A DNA stretch of 64,000 nt from Blautia sp. BIOML-A1. Lineage in GTDB: Bacteria; Bacillota; Clostridia; Lachnospirales; Lachnospiraceae. Location of the stretch: assembly GCF_009883055.1 (NCBI RefSeq), contig NZ_WWVR01000001.1:186001-250000 (forward strand). Direction: 5' to 3'. Positions 9,211 through 18,100 of the stretch are shown here, piece after piece (within the stretch, counting starts at the first letter, position 1; the number at the start of each line of letters is the position of its first letter). The position numbers and the translations under genes are program-made. A model generated the notes under the pieces. The model did not search any database. It had not been told where the DNA came from and was given only the letters and a program-made list of their open reading frames with translations.

Positions 9211-10647
9211 ATGAAAAAAAAGACAGCATATATTTTATTAGGTGTTTTTCTGACCACTTCCATACTTGGAGGCTGTGGTTCCAAAAACAAGGCAACAGAA
9301 GCAGCAAGTGAAAGTGCACAGACTGAGAAAGAGGGAGCCGGTGAGGCGGAAGAACTGACGGTAACTCCGACACCTGAGGAGGAGAAGGATACAGAGAAGA
9401 AAGCAGACTCTTCTGAGGATGCAGAGGCATCCACACAGAGCAATGAAGCAGAGGAAGAGAGTGCTCCTGTGGAAGAGCCGAGAGAAAAAATTGCGGTTCT
9501 CCTTCCGAATGAAGAAAAATGGAGCAGAGATGCAGATAAGTTCAAGAGTGAACTGGAGGCGGACGGATATGAGCCTGTGATCGAGTATGCAGAGAATGAT
9601 GTATCCAGACAGGTTTCCCAGATTCAGGATCTGACAGCAGAAGAGGTCTCTGCATTTGTTATCACACCGGTAGATCCTTATAGTCTTGGGAGTGTCCTTG
9701 AGACCGTGAAGGAGGCTGACATTCCGGTATTTTCCTACGATGATCTGATCATGAATACCAGTGCAGTCAAGTATTATGTGACGTTTGGCGGACGTCAGGT
9801 CGGTCAGATAATAGGAAAGCAGATCGTAGATGCCCAGGAACTGGATAAGGTTCGCGAGGCAAAGGAATCCAGAACCATAGAATTCTTTATGGGCTCACTG
9901 GATGACACACAGGCACTGTTTTTGTACAATGGACTGATGGAAGTACTGCAGGAGTATCTGGATGACGGAACTCTGGTATGCAGATCAGGAAAGATTTCCT
10001 TTGATGATACAGGTATCTTAAGATGGAGTAAAACCACCGCAAAGTCCAGAGCGGCAGAAATTCTGGAGGAGTTTTATCCGGATGGAGCAGCACCGGATAT
10101 CATCTGTACCGGATTTGATGATGCGGCAGGAGCAGCACAGGAGGCACTTCTGGAGGCAGGAGTCGTCCCGGGAACGGATATCTGGCCGTTTATCACGGGA
10201 AATGGCTGCAAGGAAGATGCGGTCAAGAGAATTGCGATGGGTACACAGGCTTTCAGTGTGTTTATGGATTCCCGCGAGCTTGCGGCTCAGTGTGAAGAGA
10301 TGGTAAATGTATATCTCCATGGAGAGGATGATCCGGAGGTAAATGACTACGAGCAGTATGATAACGGTGTGAAGATCATAGGAACTTATCTCTGTGATCC
10401 TCAGATGATAGACAGAGATAATTATGAAATTCTGATCGACAATGGTTATTATACAGAGAAGGAAGTAGAACCGGATCCGACAGAGACTCCAACACCGGAA
10501 CCAGTCACACCGACGGAGGCAGCACTGACACCAACTGAGAAACCAGTGACGCCGACACCGGAGGCTATTACGCCAACGGAGACACCGGAACCGACAGAAG
10601 CACCGGAGGAGATTTCTCCGACCCCGACAGAAAAAGCAAAAAAATAA
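9211..10647 (+). CDS. sugar-binding lipoprotein, periplasmic-binding-protein family
   Basis: Start ATG 9211 (MKKKTAYILLGVFLTTSILG) is chosen because it begins a lipoprotein signal with lipobox LGGC and acceptor Cys22; an in-frame ORF extends upstream over the regulator gene and is not real. After an acidic linker, the domain KIAVLLPNEEKWSRDADKF ... SAFVITPVDPYSLGSVLETV matches Peripla_BP_4 proteins such as XylF/ChvE. The C-terminal 50 residues are a Thr-Pro-Glu repeat likely to span or stick to the wall. No ABC permease or ATPase is adjacent, so it may act as a sensor or serve a transporter elsewhere. Confidence 0.85.
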   Translation: MKKKTAYILLGVFLTTSILGGCGSKNKATEAASESAQTEKEGAGEAEELTVTPTPEEEKDTEKKADSSEDAEASTQSNEAEEESAPVEEPREKIAVLLPNEEKWSRDADKFKSELEADGYEPVIEYAENDVSRQVSQIQDLTAEEVSAFVITPVDPYSLGSVLETVKEADIPVFSYDDLIMNTSAVKYYVTFGGRQVGQIIGKQIVDAQELDKVREAKESRTIEFFMGSLDDTQALFLYNGLMEVLQEYLDDGTLVCRSGKISFDDTGILRWSKTTAKSRAAEILEEFYPDGAAPDIICTGFDDAAGAAQEALLEAGVVPGTDIWPFITGNGCKEDAVKRIAMGTQAFSVFMDSRELAAQCEEMVNVYLHGEDDPEVNDYEQYDNGVKIIGTYLCDPQMIDRDNYEILIDNGYYTEKEVEPDPTETPTPEPVTPTEAALTPTEKPVTPTPEAITPTETPEPTEAPEEISPTPTEKAKK

Positions 10648-10658
10648 TATAGTATACA

Positions 10659-10701
10659 CAAAAACACAGCCGGAACAAACTCTGTTTCGGCTGTGTTTTT
10701 G
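10659..10701. terminator. bidirectional terminator between convergent genes
   Basis: CAAAAACACAGCCG (10659-10672) pairs with CGGCTGTGTTTTTG (10688-10701), with A and T runs at both ends. It can terminate both the lipoprotein gene (+) and xpt (-). Confidence 0.9.
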
Positions 10702-10729
10702 TACATGGATATGGAAACTGCGTTGAGGA

Positions 10730-11302
10730 TCAGTCACGGAAGGTAAGAGAATCATCGGTCATAGAATCAATGATCGCAAGAGATTCCAGACGAACGCCCA
10801 TCTCACGGATCTTCTCGCCACCATGCTGGAAGCCTTTCTCGATCACGATTCCGGCACCCTCAAGAGTTGCACCGGATTCTTTGACAATATCAAGCAGGCC
10901 AAGCAGTGCACATCCGTTGGCAAGGAAATCGTCGATCAGGAGAACGTGATCTTCCGGTCCAAGGAATTTCTTGGATAAGATAACATCGTAAACCTTCTTG
11001 TGAGTAAAAGATTCTACCTTGGAACAGTACATCTCTCCATCGAGATTCAGGCTCTGTGCCTTCTTGGCAAAGACTACAGGTACATGAAAATACTGTGCTA
11101 CGATACATGCGATTCCGATACCGGATGCCTCGATTGTAAGAATTTTGGTGATCGGACAGTCTGCAAAACGTCTTTTGAATTCTTTTCCAATCTCATTGAT
11201 AAGGTCAATATCCATCTGATGATTCAGAAAGCTGTCTACTTTCAGAATATTTCCTGGTTTTACAATTCCGTCTTTCAGTATACGGTCTTTTAAAAGCTGC
11301 AT
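10730..11302 (-). CDS. xpt: xanthine phosphoribosyltransferase
   Basis: A 190-residue type I PRTase with the family start MQLLKDRILKDGIVKPGNIL, the PRPP loop VLLIDDFLANG, and AQSLNL recognisable from Xpt. It converts xanthine plus PRPP to XMP for purine salvage. SD AAAGGAGATA precedes the ATG. No purine riboswitch core was found in the 300-bp upstream gap; a TATAAT on the minus strand at 11340-11345 is the likely -10. Confidence 0.95.
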   Translation of the reverse strand: MQLLKDRILKDGIVKPGNILKVDSFLNHQMDIDLINEIGKEFKRRFADCPITKILTIEASGIGIACIVAQYFHVPVVFAKKAQSLNLDGEMYCSKVESFTHKKVYDVILSKKFLGPEDHVLLIDDFLANGCALLGLLDIVKESGATLEGAGIVIEKGFQHGGEKIREMGVRLESLAIIDSMTDDSLTFRD

Positions 11303-11517
11303 GTTTTATCTCCTTTAACTAAATTCTCGTTTATGTAAAATTATATTTATGATACTCTATTCTTGGAAGAAGTTCAATTCTTTTCGACAAATTTTTATAA
11401 AGAAATAAAAAGTTTGTTTAATGTTTACAGATAATATTCCGCAAGATGTTTCGCTGTGAATGTGGCAGGCGGTATTCTTTTGTGAAAGAAAAGCCGGAGA
11501 TTGTGTGGAAGGCAGAT

Positions 11518-11546
11518 TTGCAAAAAAACAAAAGGTCTGGTACAAT
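11518..11546 (+). promoter_or_regulatory. promoter of the yedF operon
   Basis: TTGCAA (11518-11523), a 17-bp spacer and TACAAT (11541-11546) lie 57 bp before yedF, which is then preceded by SD GGGAGG. The rest of the 300-bp gap from xpt (11303-11602) shows only AT-rich sequence. Confidence 0.6.
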
Positions 11547-11602
11547 AAAAACAATGTAAATGCAGGAAAGTATCGCAAAATGAATACAGGGAGGTTGCTC
11601 TT

Positions 11603-12220
11603 ATGGAACAGAAATATACAGTAGATGCAAGAGGCGAACAGTGTCCGATCCCGGTTGTCAGAACCAAGAAGGTTCTGGATGGCATTCTGGGAGATGCTGA
11701 GATCACAGTTTTGGTGGATAATGAGACCGCAGTGCAGAATCTCACCAGAATGGGGAAACATGCAGGAGCAGAAGTACTTTCAGAGAAAAAATCCGACAAT
11801 GAATTTCAGGTTGTCATTCGTGTAAAAGATCGGAAACCAGCTGAAGGAGGAGAAGAAACCGCAGAATGTATCCCGGATGTCAAGGGTGACTTTGTGATCG
11901 CGGTAGATACCGCAATCATGGGAAGAGGAAATGATGAACTGGGAAAAGTCCTGATGAAGGGATTTATTTTTGCAGTGACTCAGCTTGAAAAGCTTCCAAA
12001 GACCATTCTTTTTTATAATGGCGGTGCAACTCTGACGACAGAGGGTTCAGATTCTCTTGATGATATAAAGAGTCTGGAAGCACAGGGCGTGGAGATCAAA
12101 ACCTGTGGAACCTGTCTGAACTATTATGGACTGACAGATAAGCTTAAAGTCGGAGAAGTTACAAATATGTATGATATCGTAGAAACTCTTGCAAAAGCGT
12201 CCAAAGTAGTGAAACCATGA
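11603..12220 (+). CDS. yedF: sulfurtransferase-like selenium metabolism protein YedF
   Basis: 205 residues. The N-terminal TusA/SirA domain has the catalytic-type motif GEQCPIPVV with Cys14 (about 1-75). A DsrE/DsrF-like domain follows (about 95-200: GDFVIAVDTAIMGRGNDELGKVLMKGF), with a Cys pair in KTCGTCLNYYG. This arrangement defines YedF proteins linked with selenium or sulfur handling. It overlaps the next gene by ATGA. The biochemical substrate is not established from sequence. Confidence 0.88.
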   Translation: MEQKYTVDARGEQCPIPVVRTKKVLDGILGDAEITVLVDNETAVQNLTRMGKHAGAEVLSEKKSDNEFQVVIRVKDRKPAEGGEETAECIPDVKGDFVIAVDTAIMGRGNDELGKVLMKGFIFAVTQLEKLPKTILFYNGGATLTTEGSDSLDDIKSLEAQGVEIKTCGTCLNYYGLTDKLKVGEVTNMYDIVETLAKASKVVKP

Positions 12221-12453
12221 TCAGAAAGATTCCGAGATATCTTCTGACTTTTTACAGCACAAGCGGTGCTATGGCAGTAGAGAAATACTGTAAACAGAAT
12301 GGGATCGCAGGAAGACTGCTTCCCGTACCAAGAGAAATTTCTGCAAGCTGCGGCCTTGCATGGGCTGTGCCGCTGGAACAGAAAGGAGAACTGGCGGCAG
12401 TAGAAGCAGAATTTGCAGATGAGATTGAGGGAAAATGGAGTCTGGAATTATGA
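12217..12453 (+). CDS. DUF3343-type small protein
   Basis: 78 residues; the compact sequence (LLTFYSTSGAMAVEKYCKQN ... LPVPREISASCGLAW) matches the DUF3343 pattern, in which an LLP(V/T)PRxISxxCG segment is typical. Such proteins accompany YedF/SelD-type genes; one conserved Cys may carry sulfur or selenium. It overlaps both neighbours by ATGA, so the three genes are translated as a unit. Confidence 0.75.
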   Translation: MIRKIPRYLLTFYSTSGAMAVEKYCKQNGIAGRLLPVPREISASCGLAWAVPLEQKGELAAVEAEFADEIEGKWSLEL

Positions 12454-12677
12454 AAGAATATGAGGTGATCTGGGAGATTTTTAATAAATGTCCCAGAAAT
12501 CAGATGCGTGACGTATTTGTAGAGGAAGTAGAAATCAAAGACCCGGAGGAATATATCAGAAAGAAGTTTCAGGGAAAGGATGTCTCCTATGACAAGACGG
12601 TTCTTGCCGATGGGACCATCGTCTTTGATATCACAACATCACAGATAAAACAGAGATGTTCCTTTACAGAGATTTAG
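12450..12677 (+). CDS. conserved small protein of the yedF operon
   Basis: 75 residues from ATG 12450, whose ATGA overlaps the previous stop; an alternative in-frame ATG at 12435 would overlap more. The sequence (MKEYEVIWEIFNKCPRNQMR ... DVFVEEVEIKDPEEYIRKKF) has no domain I recognise. The single Cys (NKCPRNQMRD) and operon position suggest a role alongside YedF and DUF3343. Confidence 0.7.
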   Translation: MKEYEVIWEIFNKCPRNQMRDVFVEEVEIKDPEEYIRKKFQGKDVSYDKTVLADGTIVFDITTSQIKQRCSFTEI

Positions 12678-12731
12678 CGGCTGTGTTATAATATGGTTTT
12701 GGGATTATATTTACACCTGAGAGGAGCAGAC

Positions 12732-13079
12732 ATGAGTGAAACAAAGGAAACCCATGTGCATGTACTGGAAGATGGGACTGTAGTCGAACATTCCCATGGA
12801 GAACATGGTCATCATCACAGCCATGCACAGACAAAATCGGTTTTGAATAGGCTTTCCAGAGCAATCGGTCATCTGGAATCTATCAAGAGAATGGTCGAGA
12901 GCGGAAGGGACTGTTCCGAGGTATTGATTCAGCTTTCAGCAGTCAAATCAGCTATCAATAATACAGGTAAAATCATCCTTCAGGATCATATTGAACACTG
13001 TATTGTGGATGCGGTAGAGCACGGTGACAAGGATGCCATTAAGGAACTGGAACGTGCGATTGACCGTTTTATGAAATAG
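12732..13079 (+). CDS. CsoR-like metal-sensing repressor with His-rich N-terminus
   Basis: 115 residues from ATG 12732 (SD GAGAGGAG); a longer in-frame start at 12693 has no SD. The C-terminal DUF156 helical core starts at VLNRLSRAIGHLESIKRM. The CsoR copper-ligand pattern is present: Cys61, His86 and Cys90 (C-x24-H-x3-C). The first 32 residues are unusual, with nine His in HVHVLEDGTVVEHSHGEHGHHHSH, a possible extra metal-binding tail. No copper pump is adjacent; the neighbours are yedF genes and an Mrp ATPase. Confidence 0.85.
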   Translation: MSETKETHVHVLEDGTVVEHSHGEHGHHHSHAQTKSVLNRLSRAIGHLESIKRMVESGRDCSEVLIQLSAVKSAINNTGKIILQDHIEHCIVDAVEHGDKDAIKELERAIDRFMK

Positions 13080-13152
13080 CGATAACTGGAAAATACAGGC
13101 CGTGCAGCCCGGTAGACAGGCTCCATGACCGGAAAATAAAGGAGTATACAAA

Positions 13153-13989
13153 ATGGCAAAAGAATGCAACAACAGCTCATGCGATAAGTCAAGCTGTGAA
13201 GGATGTGCAAGCAAGGGCAAGAGCAATCCACAGGATTTCCTTGTACCGGCAAATATTTTTTCTGATGTAAAACACGTGATCGGTGTTGTCAGCGGTAAGG
13301 GCGGCGTTGGTAAGTCTTTCGTTACAGGATCTCTTGCAAACGCGATGGCAGCAAAGGGTTACAAGGTAGGTATCCTGGATGCGGATATCACAGGACCATC
13401 CATTCCGAAGATGTATGGACTTACCGGTGCAGCTCAGGCAGATGACAATGGAATCTATCCGATGGAAACTGCAAATGGCATCAAGGTTATGTCCATCAAC
13501 CTCCTGCTTCCGACAGAGGACACTCCGGTTATCTGGAGAGGACCTGTTCTTGCAAACATGGTCAAACAGTTCTGGACAGATGTAGTATGGGACAAGATCG
13601 ACTATCTCTTTGTAGATATGCCGCCAGGAACAGGCGATGTACCGCTTACCGTATTCCAGTCTCTTCCGATCGACGGAATCGTAATTGTAAGCTCACCGCA
13701 GGATCTGGTCAAGATGATTGTGAAGAAGGCATACAACATGGCCGGAATGATGAAGATCCCGGTACTTGGAATCGTAGAGAACTACAGTTATGTAAAATGC
13801 CCGGACTGCGGCAAAGAACTCAAGATCTTTGGTGAGAGTCATATCGATGAGATCGCTGCTGAGCTGAATATTCCGGTTGTAGGCAAGATGCCGATCGACA
13901 TGGAATATGCATCCAAGGCAGATTCTGGAGAATTTGCCCAGATCAATAATGAGTATATCGAAAAGGCAATCGAAGTAATGCCGAAATAA
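13153..13989 (+). CDS. Mrp/NBP35-family P-loop ATPase (Fe-S carrier)
   Basis: 278 residues. An N-terminal Cys cluster (CNNSSCDKSSCEGC, residues 5-18) is as in NBP35-type scaffolds. The deviant Walker A GKGGVGKS is at 48-55, followed by DADITGPSIPKMYG, the switch DMPPGTGD and a C-terminal CPDCG that can ligate a bridging Fe-S cluster. It probably transfers Fe-S clusters to apoproteins. Start ATG follows AAAGGAGTATACAAA. Confidence 0.9.
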   Translation: MAKECNNSSCDKSSCEGCASKGKSNPQDFLVPANIFSDVKHVIGVVSGKGGVGKSFVTGSLANAMAAKGYKVGILDADITGPSIPKMYGLTGAAQADDNGIYPMETANGIKVMSINLLLPTEDTPVIWRGPVLANMVKQFWTDVVWDKIDYLFVDMPPGTGDVPLTVFQSLPIDGIVIVSSPQDLVKMIVKKAYNMAGMMKIPVLGIVENYSYVKCPDCGKELKIFGESHIDEIAAELNIPVVGKMPIDMEYASKADSGEFAQINNEYIEKAIEVMPK

Positions 13990-14002
13990 GGTTACAATAA
14001 GC

Positions 14003-14058
14003 TCCCCGACAGTCACAGAAGAGAACTTCTTTGGTGACCATCGGGGATTTTTTGTGCA
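14003..14058 (+). terminator. terminator after the Mrp ATPase gene
   Basis: TCCCCGAcaGTCAC (14003-14016) pairs with GTGACcaTCGGGGA (ending about 14048) around a 17-nt loop, and is followed by a T6 run. It separates the gene from the convergent LysR gene. Confidence 0.85.
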
Positions 14059-14077
14059 AAAAACTCGGCTCTGTTTT

Positions 14078-14944
14078 TCAGAATAACTCAAGAAATCGTT
14101 CAGCCGCCTGGGAAACCGGCAGATTGTCATTCTGAACCATAATCAGCTGTCGGGAAGGAAGTACCTCTGTCATGGGAATCGGTTTCAGCGAATCTGCCGG
14201 GCTCAGCATATAGTCCGGAATACAGGCAATACCGAGACCGATACGGGCAAGATCCATAAGAAGATCGTTGCTGTTGAGTTCAACTTCCGGTAGCAGTTTC
14301 AGATCATGGAGTGCAAACGTGTGATACAGATACTCGCTGGTGGTGCTTTTGGAAGAAAGCATCAGGATCGGATACTGCATGAGATCACTGAACGAACAGG
14401 GCAGATGTCTGAAGGCAAAGCAGTTTGGATCAGCGACAAAAATATCATGGAAATCCTTTAATACCTGGACGCGGGTGTGACTTCCGAGCCGGGAGTTGGG
14501 CGAATTACATACGATCAGGTCAACCTGTCCTTTTTCGAGAAGTTCCACACAGCCGATCGAGGTGCTGTTTGTGACTTTGACCCGGACATCCGGATAAGCC
14601 TGGTGAAATTTACGGAAATATTCGATCAGGAAATAACGGCAGATCGTATCACTGGCTCCGATGCGGAGCTGTCCTTTAAGAGTATCTCCTGAAAGAAGAG
14701 ATTCCCCCTCATCCAGCATCTGTATGGCAGGTTTGACATGCCGGAGAAGAAGCTCCCCCTCAGGTGTGAGAAGGACTTTCTTGGTACTTCGGATGAAGAG
14801 GGTGTGTCCAAGTTTTTTTTCCAGAGTCTTGACAGACTGACTTACGGCTGACTGGGAAATAAAAAGCTGACGGGAGGCCTCCGAGAAGCTTAAGGTCGTA
14901 GCTACATAATAAAAAACTTTGTATAATTCAAGATTGATATCCAT
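14078..14944 (-). CDS. LysR-family transcriptional regulator
   Basis: 288 residues. N-terminal winged HTH (1-60: MDINLELYKVFYYVATTLSF, SEASRQLFISQSAVSQSVKT) and a LysR substrate-binding domain (about 90-285: QLRIGASDTICRYFL ...). It is transcribed divergently from purL with a 195-bp AT-rich shared gap, so it may regulate itself or purL, though no direct link is shown. The effector is unknown. Confidence 0.92.
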   Translation of the reverse strand: MDINLELYKVFYYVATTLSFSEASRQLFISQSAVSQSVKTLEKKLGHTLFIRSTKKVLLTPEGELLLRHVKPAIQMLDEGESLLSGDTLKGQLRIGASDTICRYFLIEYFRKFHQAYPDVRVKVTNSTSIGCVELLEKGQVDLIVCNSPNSRLGSHTRVQVLKDFHDIFVADPNCFAFRHLPCSFSDLMQYPILMLSSKSTTSEYLYHTFALHDLKLLPEVELNSNDLLMDLARIGLGIACIPDYMLSPADSLKPIPMTEVLPSRQLIMVQNDNLPVSQAAERFLELF

Positions 14945-15068
14945 AGATTCTCTCCTTATTGATTATTGTAACTAATAAATAATATAAGATATATTAATTT
15001 TACTAATGATATTTGTTATGATACTATAGATATTGTAAAAAAACAACTATTCTATCCCAAACACCAGA

Positions 15069-15102
15069 GTTACTGTTTGCAAAGAAATTTGCGAACAGTA
15101 AC
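15069..15102 (+). other. 15-bp hairpin in the purL leader
   Basis: GTTACTGTTTGCAAA and TTTGCGAACAGTAAC form a 15-bp stem (one wobble pair) around a GAAA loop, 38 bp before the purL start. No T-run follows, so it is not a terminator. It could be an mRNA-stabilising structure or a dyad operator. Confidence 0.6.
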
Positions 15103-15139
15103 AAAACAACGAATGAATATTATCTGAAAGGAGTTTCTT

Positions 15140-18100
15140 ATGAGTAACGTAAGACGCGTTTATGTAGAAAAGAAACCAGCCTATGCCGTACAGGCAAAAG
15201 AATTAAAACATGAGATCAGCAGCTATCTCGGAATCAAAACAGCATCCAATGTCAGAGTGCTGATCCGTTATGACGTAGAAAATATTTCAGATGAAGTTTT
15301 TGAAAAAGCATGCAGAACCGTATTTGCAGAGCCGCCGGTAGATGATCTTTATCTTGAGAAATTTGAGGCAGCAGAAGGTTCCAGAATCTTTTCTGTAGAA
15401 TATCTTCCGGGTCAGTTCGACCAGAGAGCAGATTCTGCTGTACAGTGCGTACAGTTCCTTGATGGAGATTCACAGCCGATCATCCGTTCTGCAACTACTT
15501 ATGTAATAGAAGGAAATATAACAGACGAAGAATTTGATGCCATCAAACATCACTGCATCAACCCGGTAGACTCCCGTGAGACAGGACTTGAGAAACCTGA
15601 GACACTCGTTGCCGTATTCCCGGAACCGGAAGATGTTAAGATTTTTGACGGATTCAAAGAAATGTCAGAAGCAGATCTTAAAGCATTGTACGATTCCCTG
15701 AATCTTGCAATGACATTTAAGGATTTCCAGCACATCCAGAACTACTTCAAAAATGAAGAGAAACGTAATCCTTCCATGACCGAAATCCGTGTACTGGATA
15801 CTTACTGGTCCGATCACTGCCGTCATACAACCTTCTCCACAGAGCTTACCGATGTGAAGTTTGATGAAGGAGATTACAAAGAACCAATCGTAAAAACATA
15901 CGAGAAATATCTTGCTGACAGAGAAGTCCTTTACAAAGGCCGCGACGACAAGTTTGTCTGCCTGATGGATCTTGCTCTTATGGCAATGAAGAAACTCAAA
16001 TCCGAAGGCAAACTGGCTGATCAGGAAGAGTCCGATGAGATCAATGCCTGCAGTATCGTTGTTCCGGTAGACGTAGACGGAAAGGAAGAAGAGTGGCTCA
16101 TCAACTTCAAGAATGAGACACATAACCATCCGACAGAGATCGAGCCATTTGGTGGTGCTGCGACCTGTCTTGGCGGTGCGATCCGTGATCCGCTTTCCGG
16201 ACGTACTTATGTATATCAGGCAATGCGTGTAACCGGTGCTGCTGACCCGACAGTATCTGTCAAAGAAACTCTGAAAGGAAAACTTCCTCAGAAAAAACTT
16301 GTCAGAGGAGCTGCTCATGGTTACAGTTCCTATGGTAACCAGATTGGTCTGGCTACAGGCTATGTAAAAGAAATCTATCATCCGGATTATGTTGCAAAAC
16401 GTATGGAGATCGGTGCCGTTATGGGTGCAGCTCCAAGACGTGCCGTTATCCGTGAAAACTCCGATCCGGGAGATATTATCATCCTTCTTGGCGGACGTAC
16501 CGGCCGTGACGGTATCGGTGGTGCAACAGGTTCCTCCAAGGTACATACAGAAGCTTCCATCGAAGTCTGCGGTGCAGAAGTACAGAAAGGTAACGCACCT
16601 ACAGAACGTAAGATCCAGCGTATGTTCAGACGTGAAGAAGTCAGCTATATCATCAAAAAATGTAACGACTTTGGTGCAGGCGGTGTATCCGTTGCCATCG
16701 GTGAGCTTGCAGACGGACTTCGCGTAGATCTTGACAAAGTTCCGAAGAAATATGCCGGCCTTGACGGAACAGAGATCGCAATCTCTGAATCCCAGGAGCG
16801 TATGGCAGTTGTTGTAGATCCGAAAGATGTTGACAAATTCCTTGGCTTTGCAAACGAAGAAAACCTCGAAGCAATCCCGGTTGCAGTCGTTACTGAGGAG
16901 CCACGTCTTGTTCTTACATGGAGAGGCAAAGAAATCGTAAATATTTCCCGTGCATTCCTTGACACTAATGGAGCACATCAGGAAACAACAGTAGAGGTTG
17001 AAATTCCGAACAAGGAAGGAAACCTCTTCGAAGAAAGACCAGACGTTGCCGATGTTAAGGCAAAATGGCTGGAGACACTTGCTGACCTCAATGTATGCTC
17101 CCAGAAAGGTCTTGTCGAAATGTTCGACGGTTCTATCGGTGCAGGAAGCGTATTTATGCCATACGGCGGTCAGTATCAGCTTACAGAGACTCAGAGTATG
17201 GTTGCTAAAGTTCCGGTACAGAACGGAAAGACTGATACAGTTACCATGATGAGCTACGGCTTTGACCCATATCTCTCATCCTGGAGTCCATATCACGGAG
17301 CTGCTTATGCAGTAACAGAATCTGTAGCAAGAATCGTAGCTACAGGTGGTGATTACAAGAAGATCCGCTTCACATTCCAGGAATACTTCCGTCGTATGAC
17401 CGAAGATCCAAAGAGATGGAGTCAGCCATTCTCTGCACTCCTTGGTGCTTATGCGGCACAGATGGGATTTGGCCTTCCGTCCATCGGTGGTAAAGACAGT
17501 ATGTCCGGTACCTTTAACGAGATCGATGTACCTCCGACACTTGTTTCCTTTGCAGTTGATGTAGCTAAGATCCAGGATGTGATCACTCCTGAACTCAAAA
17601 AAGCAGGAAACAAACTTGTATGGCTCCGTGCACCGCGTGATCAGTACGATCTTCCGGATTACGCTGGAATCATGGATCAGTACGAAAAACTCCACAACGA
17701 TATCCAGGCTGGAAAAGTTGTTTCCGCTTACGCGCTGGATCGTCATGGTATTGCAGCTGCTGTTTCCAAGATGGCATTCGGTAACGCACTCGGAGTGAAG
17801 ATCGAACACAATCTGGATCCAAGAGACTTCTTTGCACCAGGATTTGGCGATATCATCATGGAAGTTCCGGCAGACAAAGTTGGAGAACTTTCCATTACCT
17901 ATACACTGATCGGTGAAGTTACAGATGACGGTAAATTCTCCTACGGCAATACCGTGATTACAGAAAAAGAAGCCGAAGAAGCATGGAAAGGAACTCTCGA
18001 AAGAGTCTTCAAGACAGCTTCCGGTGAAGACAACGAAAAACAGGCAAAGGATGAACTGTATCACGCAGAAAACATTTATGTATGCAAACATAAAGTTGCA

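Noticed and set aside
11303..11602. Purine riboswitch upstream of xpt
   Set aside because: No conserved purine aptamer core or terminator was visible in the leader on the minus strand.
16389..16978. Several ORFs within purL on both strands
   Set aside because: They are out-of-frame shadows of a long, highly conserved gene.
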